A stretch of DNA of 64,000 nucleotides, from assembly GCF_030056665.1 (NCBI RefSeq), contig NZ_JASHIG010000010.1; one strand, given 5' to 3'. Position 1 is the first letter of the stretch, and each line of letters begins with the position of its first letter. Source of the stretch: Flectobacillus roseus. Lineage in GTDB: Bacteria; Bacteroidota; Bacteroidia; Cytophagales; Spirosomataceae. This document shows, in pieces, positions 17,533 to 26,720 of the stretch. Under the pieces are notes generated by a model that ran no database searches, was not told the origin of the DNA, and saw only the letters and a list, made by a program, of their open reading frames with translations. Position numbers and translations under genes: made by a program.

Positions 17533-20262
17533 TTATTTCAATTTATAAGTAAAGGTGATGTTTGGCGTAAAGCCCAAGTAATTCACATTGGTCACAGACA
17601 AATACTTTTCGTTGGTATCGCTGTCGGTAATGGTTTGGAATTTTTTGTACCAAACATTCTGGCGACCATATAAATTGTAAATTGACAACCCAATACTACC
17701 GTGTTTGAAGTTATAAGTAGCAGCCACATCCATACGATGAGAGTCTGGCAAACGATTGGCATTGGTCGTAGATGGGCTTGTATAATCCTTTTCTGTACCA
17801 TCCAATAACTTGATGATATAGCCACCCGTAATAGAGGTATATGGCATACCAGAAGCATATATCCATGTAAGCGAAAAATCCCAGTGCCCCATTTTGTACA
17901 TATTGACACTTTTAAATTCATGACGAACGTCGTAATTTGAAGGAAATGGCGTTGCTGAAAACTGCGCAATGCTTTTTTCTGACTTGGCTAAAGTGTAGCC
18001 TACCCAACCTGTGTAATCCCCAAACTTTTTCTGAATCAAAAAGTCAATCCCTCTTACTTTTCCTGTACCTGTAAAGAAAGTTTCACTGGCCGACAAGCCT
18101 CTGCCGACCGTTGGCACAAAGCGTAGTGTATAGCGCGTATCATTGTCGATATCTTTGTAATAGGCTTCTACGTCAAAGACATAATCGTCTATTTCATAAC
18201 TAGCTCCAATTATATAGTGCTTAGAAGAAGTAACAGGCAAGTAGCTATCATTGGCCAACAACCAGAAACTACGGCTACCATTAGTGATATCCTCACGTTC
18301 TACTTGTTTGGCAAACTGATAGTATTGACCCAATGCACCTTTCAGCATGAGTTTTTTGGTTAAAGAAAAAGTCGCAGAAAGTCGAGGTTCTAAATAGTTC
18401 TTTTTGGTTACATCGTAATAGGTCGTTCTCAAACTTGGTTTCAATACCAATTTGCTATCACCAAATTTGATTTGGTCTTGGAGATAGGCTGAAATCAAAT
18501 TTCCTCTATCATTTTTTCCTAAAATTACAGTCGTATCATTTTGACTATATGTATAATCTATTTGCAAATGACTAGCCTGAACTCCCATTTCTATCAATTG
18601 GTGCGAAGATAGACGGTATTCAAAATCTGATTTAAAAGAAATGTCTTTCAAGTCATTGTTTTCCAAAGAACCAAATTTGACATTTTGGGTAGTGCCGTCG
18701 GTACGGGTAATGGTATTTTGGTTGGTGTTATCTCTGTTACTGTAATAGTTTGAAAAACTAAATAATGTATTGGTATAAAAACGCTCAGTCCACTGACGTG
18801 ACCATTTCAAGCTTGAGCCTGTATTGCCCCAATTTGAGACATCGGTATTGGCAAAACCACCTCCACGACCGCCACCAAATGGAAGCGAAAGGTTCTGAGA
18901 ATTGTCCAAAAAGTCTTCACCATTATAAAAACTCAGTGTAATATTATCTCGTTGGGTTGGACGGTAAGTTACTTTACCATTGAGGTCATAAAAATAAGAA
19001 GACACCGTTTGACCAGACTGGAATCTACGAGCGAATCCGCCTGTAAAGCCCGCATTGTTACTACTATTCGCCGCTTGTTGAGCTTTAAACGTATTGAAGA
19101 TTTTGTTGTAAATCGGTCCAGCCCATGAGTGGCGAGCTGCTACTACGAAGGTCATTTTTTTTGTAATAGGGCCTTCCGCCAAGATATTGGCACTCAACAA
19201 ACCGACATCAGCAGTGGCGTTAAACTCTTTTTGATTACCATCTTTACTAGTTATATCAACCACACTGGATACACGTCCACCATATTTTGCTTCAAAACCA
19301 CCTTTGAACAAACGTACATCTTTGATGGCATTGGAGTTGAAGGCACTAAAGAATCCATAAAGGTGGTCGACATAGTACACGGTAAATCCGTCATATAAGA
19401 CAAGATTTTGGTCTGGCGTACCACCACGTACATACAAGCCCGAAGATGACTGGTTGGCCGCACTAATCCCTGGCATTAACTGAAAACCTCGGAAAATATC
19501 TTTTTCTCCCACGTTGGGAAGTTTGGCAATATTTTTAGGAGTCATCATAAACATCCCAACGGTTTCGTTGACTTTCATGATTTCAGTTTTTTCTCCTGTT
19601 ACTTTTACCTCATCCAATTCTTCATTGGCAGGCACTAGGTCAATACGAAGGTTACTCGTAGGCGTTTGAGGGTTTAGATAATAGGTTAAAGTTCTGTAAC
19701 CTATATAGCTAATCACCAAGGCACTAGTATCAGAAGGGACTTTCTGGATAGTGAAAAGTCCATCGACGTTGGTCTGAACTCCAGTTTTTCTACCTTTTAC
19801 GGTAATCGTTGTAAATGCTAGCGATTCGCCAGTAAGCGCATCTACGATTTTTCCAGAAATACTAAAGTTTGTTTTCTCTGATTTGCCTTTGTATTGTTGT
19901 TCGGTAATGGCTTTGGCAACAGTAACTTTTTGAGATTTGGGTACGATATGAAGGACACTGTTTTCGTCGACATATATCTTCAAATCTGTATTTTTTAACG
20001 CATTCGTAAAGCCAATTTCTGCTTTGATTTTCTGAAACCAATAACTTATACGGTATTTGCTCAAAAGGGTAGGGTCAGCATCGATTTTTACCCCTGTTTT
20101 TTTAGTTAAATCCTGACAAATTTCAGAAAGAAGAGCATTATTGTAGAATTCATCGGCAATGGTAATTCCTGTCGTATTGACCGAAATGGGTGTTTGTTGA
20201 CCCCATGCTTGAAAAGACCATTGAATGCAAATCAATGCGAACAGTAATAGTATTTTTCTCAT
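17533..20262 (-). CDS. TonB-dependent receptor with STN and carboxypeptidase-like N-terminal domains
   Basis: A 909-residue outer-membrane receptor. After a signal peptide (ending AWGQ) comes an STN domain (about 30-110, LLSEICQDLTKKTGVKID), then a carboxypeptidase-like regulatory domain (about 130-215, FSISGKIVDALTGESLAFTT), then the plug (about 240-340, with GLYVRGGTPDQNLVLYDGF), then a barrel ending FTPNITFTYKLK. The STN domain usually contacts an anti-sigma FecR protein, but no sigma/FecR pair adjoins this gene; instead a LytS/LytTR pair lies upstream. It is co-oriented with the DUF4249 lipoprotein. The substrate is unknown. Confidence 0.93.
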   Translation of the reverse strand: MRKILLLFALICIQWSFQAWGQQTPISVNTTGITIADEFYNNALLSEICQDLTKKTGVKIDADPTLLSKYRISYWFQKIKAEIGFTNALKNTDLKIYVDENSVLHIVPKSQKVTVAKAITEQQYKGKSEKTNFSISGKIVDALTGESLAFTTITVKGRKTGVQTNVDGLFTIQKVPSDTSALVISYIGYRTLTYYLNPQTPTSNLRIDLVPANEELDEVKVTGEKTEIMKVNETVGMFMMTPKNIAKLPNVGEKDIFRGFQLMPGISAANQSSSGLYVRGGTPDQNLVLYDGFTVYYVDHLYGFFSAFNSNAIKDVRLFKGGFEAKYGGRVSSVVDITSKDGNQKEFNATADVGLLSANILAEGPITKKMTFVVAARHSWAGPIYNKIFNTFKAQQAANSSNNAGFTGGFARRFQSGQTVSSYFYDLNGKVTYRPTQRDNITLSFYNGEDFLDNSQNLSLPFGGGRGGGFANTDVSNWGNTGSSLKWSRQWTERFYTNTLFSFSNYYSNRDNTNQNTITRTDGTTQNVKFGSLENNDLKDISFKSDFEYRLSSHQLIEMGVQASHLQIDYTYSQNDTTVILGKNDRGNLISAYLQDQIKFGDSKLVLKPSLRTTYYDVTKKNYLEPRLSATFSLTKKLMLKGALGQYYQFAKQVEREDITNGSRSFWLLANDSYLPVTSSKHYIIGASYEIDDYVFDVEAYYKDIDNDTRYTLRFVPTVGRGLSASETFFTGTGKVRGIDFLIQKKFGDYTGWVGYTLAKSEKSIAQFSATPFPSNYDVRHEFKSVNMYKMGHWDFSLTWIYASGMPYTSITGGYIIKLLDGTEKDYTSPSTTNANRLPDSHRMDVAATYNFKHGSIGLSIYNLYGRQNVWYKKFQTITDSDTNEKYLSVTNVNYLGFTPNITFTYKLK

Positions 20263-20701
20263 GCTTGATAGTGTAACGAATATGTTTGGTTAAGCTTTTG
20301 TGATGCAGTTTTTGCATTTTCCCAATATCAGGGACTAAAGAAGAACCGTTAAACGTTGCCATTTCAATATAAGAAATCGCTCTATCGCATAGGTTTGTAG
20401 ATGGAAGTGGGAATTTCGGCGATATTGTTATTAGAGGCACAAAGTGACAGAGTGGCAAAGGTACAGAGGGCGTTTTTGGGTAGGCAAGTTATTTTGGTAA
20501 GAAGTAGTTATACTTGTCCAACATAGGTTGCCTTACCTTCCGCAATTTTCCAAAGTTTAGAAGGCTATTTATGGAGAAAAGTATACTTATTGTAAAAAAA
20601 GAGCGCTGTAGGTGAGAAAGAATATCGGTTAGATTGAATTTTCTCTCTCCTACGGCGCTTTTGGGTATACTCACAATTCACAACTCACAATTCAGCACTT
20701 T
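20263..20701. other. Intergenic stretch with terminator and repeat fragments
   Basis: About 440 bases between the LytTR gene and the TonB receptor on the minus strand. It holds the LytTR terminator, a family D-like fragment at 20436-20470 (GGCACAAAG, GGCAAAGG) and a family E-like fragment at 20674-20697 (CACAATTCACAACTCACAAT). No convincing gene was seen. Confidence 0.5.
20593..20662 (-). terminator. Terminator after the LytTR response regulator gene
   Basis: GCGCTGTAGG/GAGA on one side pairs with TCTC/CCTACGGCGC on the other, with one mismatch. On the minus strand the stem is followed by a run of seven T. Confidence 0.7.
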
Positions 20702-21442
20702 TTAGCTTTGACCTATTCTTTTGAAGAATTCTTCAGAATAATGCTCACTTACAGGTATTTGCATATTGCCTATTTTGATTTTGAGATTACGAATAGACTC
20801 AATTTTAGGCATGGCAACGATATATGACTTATGAATACGGAAGAAATGTTCCGTCGGAAGCTTCTCTTCAATAGCCTTCATGGTCATACGAGTCACGATG
20901 GGCTTGGTAGAGCCTTCCAAATGAATCTTGATATAATCTTTTAGTCCCTCGATATACGTAATATCTGAGATTTTGACCTTTACCAAAGAATAGTCAGCAT
21001 TGACAAAAAGAGAATCTGTTTCATAAATAAGCCCTTTTTCTTTTTCCTCAACTTCTGTAACCTGAGCGCTTTTTAATTTCAGGTTATGTAAATCATAAGC
21101 TTTGTTTACAGCTTTTAGGAACCTATCAAAAGAAACAGGTTTAAGCAGATAGTCTACCACATCCAAATCAAAGCCCTCTAATGCGTATTGCTGATAAGCC
21201 GTAATAAAAATTACCATAGGAGGCTCTTTGACACTTTGTAAGAATTGAACTCCCGTGATTCCTGGCATTTGAATATCCAAGAAAACTAGGTCAATAGACT
21301 CATTTTGCAGTGTTTCAATAGCATCAAAGGCATTTTTACAACGTTTTACTAAGTTTAGAAAGGGAACTTTGTTGATATTATCTTCCAGTAAATCTAGGGC
21401 TAGGCTCTCGTCATCCACCGCTAGACAGTTTAGTTTTATCAT
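20702..21442 (-). CDS. LytTR-family response regulator
   Basis: A two-component response regulator of 246 residues from the ATG at 21442; an upstream in-frame start at 21475 would add 11 residues before the receiver. The receiver domain (about 1-120) shows the acidic pair in AVDDES, phosphoacceptor Asp56 in LVFLDIQMPG, and the conserved Lys in DYLLKPVSF. The C-terminal LytTR DNA-binding domain (about 145-243) includes YIEGLKDYIKIHLE and FFRIHKSYIV. Its cognate kinase is very likely the LytS-like protein 323 bases upstream on the same strand. The target genes are unknown. Confidence 0.93.
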   Translation of the reverse strand: MIKLNCLAVDDESLALDLLEDNINKVPFLNLVKRCKNAFDAIETLQNESIDLVFLDIQMPGITGVQFLQSVKEPPMVIFITAYQQYALEGFDLDVVDYLLKPVSFDRFLKAVNKAYDLHNLKLKSAQVTEVEEKEKGLIYETDSLFVNADYSLVKVKISDITYIEGLKDYIKIHLEGSTKPIVTRMTMKAIEEKLPTEHFFRIHKSYIVAMPKIESIRNLKIKIGNMQIPVSEHYSEEFFKRIGQS

Positions 21443-21765
21443 ATTTTTGAGAAGTATTTGAAAATCAAAAAGCAACTAATAGGCTAATGGGCAAAATTAC
21501 ATTGATTTTACCCGAATAAGGCTATAAGCGTTATACTATTGACCAAAAGTTGAGCCTTATTTCTGTTGAAACAATACCAACTTTTAGCCTAATGCATACT
21601 GCTAATTGCCTATTGCATTAAGACTGTTAGTTACCGAAAAGAGTTGCCTTAAGCTTTGCGAAAGTATGAAAAGTACGGCAGTTTATTAGCCTTGTGTGAC
21701 CTAGACACAATACATTTATAGCCTAACAACAGCAAGATTAGGCTAAAATACAAGAATCCTCCGAC
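21443..21765. other. Intergenic stretch between kinase and regulator genes
   Basis: About 320 bases with fragments like repeat family A (GGCTAATGGGCAAAATTAC near 21482; TAATTGCCTATTGCATTAAG near 21603). The repeat fragments split what is often a tightly linked pair. No open frame was seen. Confidence 0.45.
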
Positions 21766-22806
21766 TTATACCTGAATGTGTAGACGAACGTCATACCAAT
21801 GACTGTCCTGTGTGATGATGAGTTGGTGTTGTTCTGGATACAACAACGCCAAGCGGCGTTTTACATTACTGAGACCTATACCTGAAGCGTGGTCTTTGGC
21901 TTCTGGTTTTGGATTGATTTTATTTTTTACCGAAAATACCAAGCCTTTATCATCTACCTCCATAGCAATATGAATCTCTGGGCTAAGAATCATACCAATA
22001 CCATGTTTGAAGGCATTTTCGACGAATGGAATAATGAGCATGGGTTCGAGTAAGATAGTCGATTCTTTCTCAGGTTTATGGAAAGAAACAACTACATCAT
22101 CTCCAAAGCGAATCATTTGTAAATCGATATAACTCTGTAAATATTGTACTTCTTTACTTAATAAAACCTTTGTGCCCTCAGACTCATACAACATATATCG
22201 CATAAGTTCGGACAGCTTAATTACCACAGGTTCAACCATATCAGGCTTGCGTCTTGATAAAGAGACAATGCTGTTGAGCACATTGAACATAAAATGTGGA
22301 CTTATCTGCGAACGCAAAAATGAAAGCTCAGATTTGAGCCTCTCATTTTCTTGTTCTTTGCGAACTTCTTCTTTATGGATATTATCGGCCATAATGCGGT
22401 AGCTGGTGCTAATTGCCAAGACAAACAATGTTTGGAATATAGTACCCAAACGAGGGAATCTTGTTGCATTTGGTCCAAATAATAATACCTTTCCTAAGCC
22501 ATTCAAGTAAAAAAATGTTGTCATTGCCACAAGTAGCGCAATGATATACAACCACACGTTATTACGTTTTGTCCAAATTTTTGGAATCAAAATCTGCGAA
22601 TTAAGATAGAAGAAAGGGATATTAAGCATACTCAGCAACGTAAAATACAAAGTGGCATTTGCGTTGGGAGGAGGCAGGTTAGGATTAATTTTGGGAGGAT
22701 CTGGAGTCGTTCCTCTTAATAAATAAGGCAATGACAAGAAGCAGATCCACCCAATAATGTGGAAAAGCACTTGTTGTTTGTTGATATTTTTGATAGAAAT
22801 AGTCAC
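21766..22806 (-). CDS. LytS-like sensor histidine kinase
   Basis: A membrane sensor kinase of 346 residues that starts with GTG at 22806. Four hydrophobic segments cover about 12-140, followed by a coiled-coil linker (KEEVRKEQENERLKSELSFL). The His_kinase domain has the phosphoacceptor motif SQISPHFMFNVLNSI with His171, and an HATPase region with PFVENAFKHGIGM and ASGIGLSNVKRRL. There is no periplasmic sensor domain large enough to suggest a ligand. It is the likely partner of the LytTR regulator downstream. Its promoter carries an inverted repeat across the -33 region. Confidence 0.93.
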   Translation of the reverse strand: MTISIKNINKQQVLFHIIGWICFLSLPYLLRGTTPDPPKINPNLPPPNANATLYFTLLSMLNIPFFYLNSQILIPKIWTKRNNVWLYIIALLVAMTTFFYLNGLGKVLLFGPNATRFPRLGTIFQTLFVLAISTSYRIMADNIHKEEVRKEQENERLKSELSFLRSQISPHFMFNVLNSIVSLSRRKPDMVEPVVIKLSELMRYMLYESEGTKVLLSKEVQYLQSYIDLQMIRFGDDVVVSFHKPEKESTILLEPMLIIPFVENAFKHGIGMILSPEIHIAMEVDDKGLVFSVKNKINPKPEAKDHASGIGLSNVKRRLALLYPEQHQLIITQDSHWYDVRLHIQV

Positions 22807-22821
22807 ACTTCGTTTTTTTTA

Positions 22822-22853
22822 CAAACATAAGTACTTTACACTTCCCTCCCAAA
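22822..22853 (-). promoter_or_regulatory. Promoter of the LytS-like kinase gene
   Basis: On the minus strand TTTG (22853-22850), a spacer of exactly 20 and TATGTTTG (22829-22822) fit the Bacteroidota promoter consensus. The GTG start follows about 10 bases after the predicted start site, so the leader would be very short. Confidence 0.6.
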
Positions 22854-22868
22854 AGAGAAGTGTAAAGT
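22833..22868. promoter_or_regulatory. Perfect 12-bp inverted repeat overlapping the kinase promoter (candidate operator)
   Basis: ACTTTACACTTC at 22833-22844 and GAAGTGTAAAGT at 22857-22868 are exact reverse complements with a 12-base centre. The centre contains the -33 TTTG, and one arm lies within the spacer, so a bound dimer would block RNA polymerase. No T-tract follows, which argues against a terminator. Confidence 0.5.
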
Positions 22869-22976
22869 GTTGTATTTCAACGACGAAAATGTTTTTTTTC
22901 GAGACAACAAAAGGATCAGATGCTCATTTTAATGAAGCTATAACTAGGGGAGAGATGTGTAAATATGTTTGTTAGG

Positions 22977-23270
22977 TTACCCTAAGACAATGACTTCCCA
23001 ATAACCACCGTTATCGCCACCAACTCTTTCGATTTTGTTTTCTGTTTTCAAGCGTTTAATGGCTCTTTCAATGGTTCTTTGGCTTTTTCCTAATTCTTTT
23101 GCTAAGGCTATTGTGGTAATACGAGGATTGTGATTAATTAGTTTAAGAACCTTCTCCGACATTTTCTCCGACACAATTATTTCCTTTTGTTTGATTTCGA
23201 GGGTTACACTAGCAAAATCATAATTAAATATGGGAGTAGCTAGACCGTAGCTGATGCACTCATTGATAAT
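22977..23270 (-). pseudogene. C-terminal stump of an AlbA_2-type ATP-binding/winged-helix regulator
   Basis: The minus-strand frame is open from a TGA at 23273-23271 to 22977. The only usable start is a GTG at 23174, giving 65 residues, but the sequence upstream of it also looks coding: it reads ECISYGLATPIF and then DFASVTLEIKQK, the usual linker and strand before the winged helix in AlbA_2 proteins. The winged helix follows (ITTIALAKELGKSQRTIERA, then GGDNGGYWEV). Full-length relatives are about 400-500 residues, so the ATP-binding body is missing. A short product from the GTG is possible but unproven. The upstream boundary carries a fragment like repeat E (GATAATTCACAATTAA). Confidence 0.6.
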
Positions 23271-23358
23271 TCACAATTAAGCTACCGCTATCCAAAACTC
23301 AAAATTTATCCGTATTTTCGGAAAACGCTTATTCAACAAACCTAATTCTTCATCAAAA

Positions 23359-25464
23359 ATGAACAAATCACTTTCGCTAGTATCAGCCTTGGTACTGGCT
23401 CCAATGTTAAGTATGGCGCAGTGGAAATACCCCGAAACAGCAAAAGTTAATCAAGTCGACAATTATCATGGTACACAAGTAGCCGACCTGTATCGTTGGC
23501 TCGAAGATGACCGTTCTGCCGAAACGGCACAATGGGTAAAAGCTCAAAACACGTTGACTTTTGACTACCTTGAAAAAATCCCTTATCGAAACGCCCTCAA
23601 AAAACGTATCGAGCAAGTTTTCAATTACCAAAAGCTCTCGGCTCCTTCTCGCAAGGGTGAATGGTTTTATTTCTACAAAAACAATGGCTTACAAAATCAA
23701 TCAGTTTTGTATCGTCAAAAAGGGTTGAATGGTGCTCCTGAGGTGGTGCTTGATCCCAACCAATTATCGCCCGACGGTACTACTCGTTTGCAAAGCTTTG
23801 TGATTTCGAAAGATGGCAAATACGCTGCCTATACCCTTTCAAAAGGTGGTTCGGACTGGCAAGATGGCTATGTGATGGACTTGACAACGAAAACCAATTT
23901 GTCCGAAAAAATCGAATGGATTAAGGTTTCTACGATTTCTTGGCAGGGCAATGGCTTTTATTACAGCCGTTATCCTAAGCCAGAAGGAAGTGCATTGGCT
24001 GCCAAAAATGAAAATCACCAAGTGTGGTTTCACCGTGTAGGAACTTCTCAGTCGGATGACCAACTGGTTTATCAAGATTTGAAAAACTTACAACGCTTCC
24101 ATTATTTACAAGTAACAGAAGACGAAAAGTTTGCCATTTTGATTGTCTCTGACCGTGGCAAAGGCAAAGAAGGCAATGCACTTTTCTACAAAAAAGCAGG
24201 ACAGGAGTCTTTCCAACCTATTGTGGCAGAAGTGGATAAATTTAGTTATTCAGTAATTGATAATATTGGCGATGAGTTTTTGATAGAAACCAATGAAAAT
24301 GCTCAAAATTCTAAAATTCTTCGTTTTAATCCTGCCAATAAATCTTGGAAAGTAGTTATTCCCGAAAAGGCTGAACCGCTTCAGGGAGCTCGTACTGCTG
24401 GTGGAAAATTATTCCTTTCTTATCTCAAGGATGTAACCACTCGTGTATATGTGCACTCGATGGATGGTAAATTAGAAAACGAAGTGAAATTGCCAGGCTT
24501 GGGCACTTGTTCGGGTTTTGGTGGAAATGCCGACGATAAGTTTGTGTTTTATACCTTCACATCATTCACTTTTCCTCCGACAATATACCGTTATGATATT
24601 GCTACCAAGAAAAGTACGGTGTTTACCAAACCAGAGTTAAGTTTTGATCCTTCAGCATTTGAAACCAAACAGATTTTTTATACTAGTAAAGACGGAACCA
24701 AAGTTCCAATGTTTATTACCTACAAAAAAGGGCTTCAACTCAATAGTCAAAATCCGACGCTATTATATGCCTACGGAGGTTTCAATGTAAGTTCGTTACC
24801 AGCTTTTAGTGCTACTTTAATTCCTTTCTTGGAGCAGGGTGGAGTATATGCTTTGGCGAATATTCGTGGTGGAGCTGAGTATGGAGAAAAATGGCATGAG
24901 GCAGGAATGAAGCTTAAAAAGCAAAATGTATTTGATGATTTCATTGCCGCAGGCGAATACCTAATTGCTCAGAAATATTGCGACAATCAGCATTTGGCTC
25001 TAAGAGGAGGCTCAAACGGAGGCTTGTTGGTAGGCGCAGTAATTAATCAACGTCCAGATTTATGTAAAGTGGCATTCCCACAAGTGGGAGTAATGGATAT
25101 GTTGCGTTATCATAAATTTACGATTGGCTGGAACTGGTCGCCTGAATACGGTAACTCAGACGATGCGACTGATTTCAAAAATCTGTACCAATATTCTCCT
25201 TTGCATAATATCAAATCAGTGGCATACCCAGCCACTATGGTAACGACTGCCGACCATGACGACCGTGTTGTTCCAGCGCATTCATTCAAATACACAGCCG
25301 AATTACAAGCAAAAGCAGGGTCTGTATCAAGTAATCCTTTGTTGATTCGTGTAGATGTAAACTCTGGTCACGGTGCAAGTAATACTGCCAAAAGCATCGA
25401 ACAAACAGCAGATATTTACGCATTTTTGTTTTATAATATGGGCTTCGTTCCGAAGAAGTTGTAA
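23359..25464 (+). CDS. Prolyl oligopeptidase (S9A serine peptidase), exported
   Basis: A 701-residue peptidase that cuts short peptides after proline. A signal peptide (MNKSLSLVSALVLAPMLSMA) places it in the periplasm. The N-terminal segment YPETAKVNQVDNYHGTQVAD and a seven-blade propeller (about 70-420) precede the alpha/beta hydrolase domain. The catalytic triad is readable: Ser552 in RGGSNGGLL, Asp634 or 635 in ADHDDRV and His671 in SGHGAS, closely matching the spacing in the porcine enzyme. It is transcribed alone and followed by a family D repeat seven bases after the stop. Confidence 0.95.
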   Translation: MNKSLSLVSALVLAPMLSMAQWKYPETAKVNQVDNYHGTQVADLYRWLEDDRSAETAQWVKAQNTLTFDYLEKIPYRNALKKRIEQVFNYQKLSAPSRKGEWFYFYKNNGLQNQSVLYRQKGLNGAPEVVLDPNQLSPDGTTRLQSFVISKDGKYAAYTLSKGGSDWQDGYVMDLTTKTNLSEKIEWIKVSTISWQGNGFYYSRYPKPEGSALAAKNENHQVWFHRVGTSQSDDQLVYQDLKNLQRFHYLQVTEDEKFAILIVSDRGKGKEGNALFYKKAGQESFQPIVAEVDKFSYSVIDNIGDEFLIETNENAQNSKILRFNPANKSWKVVIPEKAEPLQGARTAGGKLFLSYLKDVTTRVYVHSMDGKLENEVKLPGLGTCSGFGGNADDKFVFYTFTSFTFPPTIYRYDIATKKSTVFTKPELSFDPSAFETKQIFYTSKDGTKVPMFITYKKGLQLNSQNPTLLYAYGGFNVSSLPAFSATLIPFLEQGGVYALANIRGGAEYGEKWHEAGMKLKKQNVFDDFIAAGEYLIAQKYCDNQHLALRGGSNGGLLVGAVINQRPDLCKVAFPQVGVMDMLRYHKFTIGWNWSPEYGNSDDATDFKNLYQYSPLHNIKSVAYPATMVTTADHDDRVVPAHSFKYTAELQAKAGSVSSNPLLIRVDVNSGHGASNTAKSIEQTADIYAFLFYNMGFVPKKL

Positions 25465-25470
25465 TTCAGT

Positions 25471-25655
25471 GACAAAGGGGCAAAGGCACAGAGGCACAAA
25501 GTGAGCTTTAAGGATTAGTATTTACCCTTTGCGCCTTTGTCCCTAAGTACCTGTACCCTTTTTTTAAAATCATTGATAAAGTGCAGAGATATAAAGTGGG
25601 TTTCGAGGATATATAAACACATCTTATACCCTTTGTGCCTTTGTCCTTCAGGGCC
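25471..25655. repeat. Repeat family D, two tandem hairpins
   Basis: GACAAAGGGGCAAAGG at 25471-25486 pairs with CCCTTTGCGCCTTTGTC at 25525-25541. A second, more degenerate copy occupies about 25576-25655 and ends CCCTTTGTGCCTTTGTCC. Related fragments occur at 20436-20470 and 62225-62262. It sits immediately after the peptidase gene and may terminate transcription. Confidence 0.6.
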
Positions 25656-25674
25656 TGTTCCCTTTTAAAATACT

Positions 25675-26181
25675 ATGCTACCAAAAATCATTTTCGCTTC
25701 TCTATTTTTGGGAATGTTGAGTTTGACGGCTTGTCAGACTACCCAAAAGATTTATGTGGTTCGTCATGCCGAAAAGGATGTGGCTTTTCAGGGAAATGAC
25801 CGCGTACGTCCACTCAATGCTCAAGGTCATCAACGAGCTGGGGCATTAAACAAACGACTTGCAAAAGCTGGTATTCGAAAAATCTTTTTGACCGAATATT
25901 TGCGTGTACAACAAACTGCTGATTCGCTTCGTATCAAAAACCAAATAGATACACTTTGGTATAGCGCCAAAGATGCAGTTTTGTCAGACAATTTAGAAAA
26001 AGCAGGTGTTCAAAATAAGACTGTTTTGATTGTTGGTCATAGTAATACAGTACCTGATATTATTCGAAAATTTGGGGTAAATTTTGAAACTAAAATTTTA
26101 CCAGATACCGAGTATGACAATCTATATATTATTAGCAGAAAGAAAGGCAAGGTGCTCAAGTTTGAAGCAAGTAAATATTAG
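25675..26181 (+). CDS. Histidine phosphatase family lipoprotein (SixA-like)
   Basis: A 168-residue protein with a lipobox at Cys20 (LTAC) and the phosphohistidine motif VVRHAEK (Arg30-His31). The second catalytic region appears as IVGHSNTVPDII. The fold is the short SixA/phosphoglycerate-mutase type without the large inserts of phytases, and the lipoprotein signal puts it in the periplasm or outer membrane rather than the cytoplasm, where SixA acts. The substrate is therefore unclear. It is single and followed by a good terminator. Confidence 0.9.
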   Translation: MLPKIIFASLFLGMLSLTACQTTQKIYVVRHAEKDVAFQGNDRVRPLNAQGHQRAGALNKRLAKAGIRKIFLTEYLRVQQTADSLRIKNQIDTLWYSAKDAVLSDNLEKAGVQNKTVLIVGHSNTVPDIIRKFGVNFETKILPDTEYDNLYIISRKKGKVLKFEASKY

Positions 26182-26200
26182 TCATATACTCATTGAGAAG

Positions 26201-26234
26201 TCCCCTGTGTAGCTAGACTATGCAGGGGATTTTT
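26201..26234 (+). terminator. Terminator after the histidine phosphatase gene
   Basis: TCCCCTG at 26201-26207 pairs with CAGGGGA at 26223-26229 and is followed by TTTTTG. Confidence 0.75.
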
Positions 26235-26625
26235 GTTTGGTACAAAAAAATATTAAAATATTTATAAGTAAAAATGCTTATTTGTTTTTTGACTAAAGTA
26301 CCCTCAATTATACCTACATTTGTCATTTTTTAGATAAATAATTGCCATGACAATAGTTTTTATATCTACTTTTTGAAAAAAGAAATAAAATTCAGTTGAA
26401 AGAGTGCTAAATATCAACTTCCAAGAAATTAAAGTGCAAAAAAATATTTGAAAAATTTAGTTTTTATCTTTTTTGTGAAGAAGGCATTCAAAAAATGCTG
26501 GTTTTGAAATAAAAAGTGATTTTTGTTGATAATGGGTATTTTAAAAGTAGTATTTGTATGAAAAAAAAGCCTAAAATCACCTAAAAAAGGGCTAAAAATC
26601 AACTTTTTACTAAAAAAAGGGTCGC

Positions 26626-26656
26626 TTGACATTGATTTTTTTTATTGTAAACTTTC
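26626..26656 (+). promoter_or_regulatory. Candidate promoter for the gene at 26721
   Basis: TTGACA at 26626-26631, then 16 bases, then TAAACTTTC at 26648. The -7 element differs from TAnnTTTG by one inserted base, so the match is approximate. Confidence 0.4.
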
Positions 26657-26720
26657 GGTCGTAATTCTTACTAGAACAACAAACGAAACAAAATAAAACC
26701 ACAATAAAATAAGGAAAGAT

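Larger units (their letters stand above)
26182..26720. other. Long AT-rich intergenic stretch
   Basis: About 540 bases with unusually high A+T and many A- and T-runs. Apart from the terminator at its start and a promoter candidate near its end I see only a small hairpin (GCATTCAAAAAATGC near 26485). A minus-strand open frame here is a composition artefact. It may contain an upstream regulatory region for the gene at 26721. Confidence 0.4.

Noticed and set aside
17592..17969. A 125-codon open frame within the TonB receptor gene
   Set aside because: Same-strand alternate frame of a clear receptor; no domain.
23175..23270. Frameshift or stop inside the winged-helix stump
   Set aside because: The frame is open back to the TGA at 23273-23271, so there is no internal break in the remaining part; the loss is a truncation rather than a frameshift.
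26429..26632. A 67-codon minus-strand open frame in the AT-rich gap
   Set aside because: Its Phe/Lys/Asn-rich product reflects A+T composition; no signal, domain or start context.
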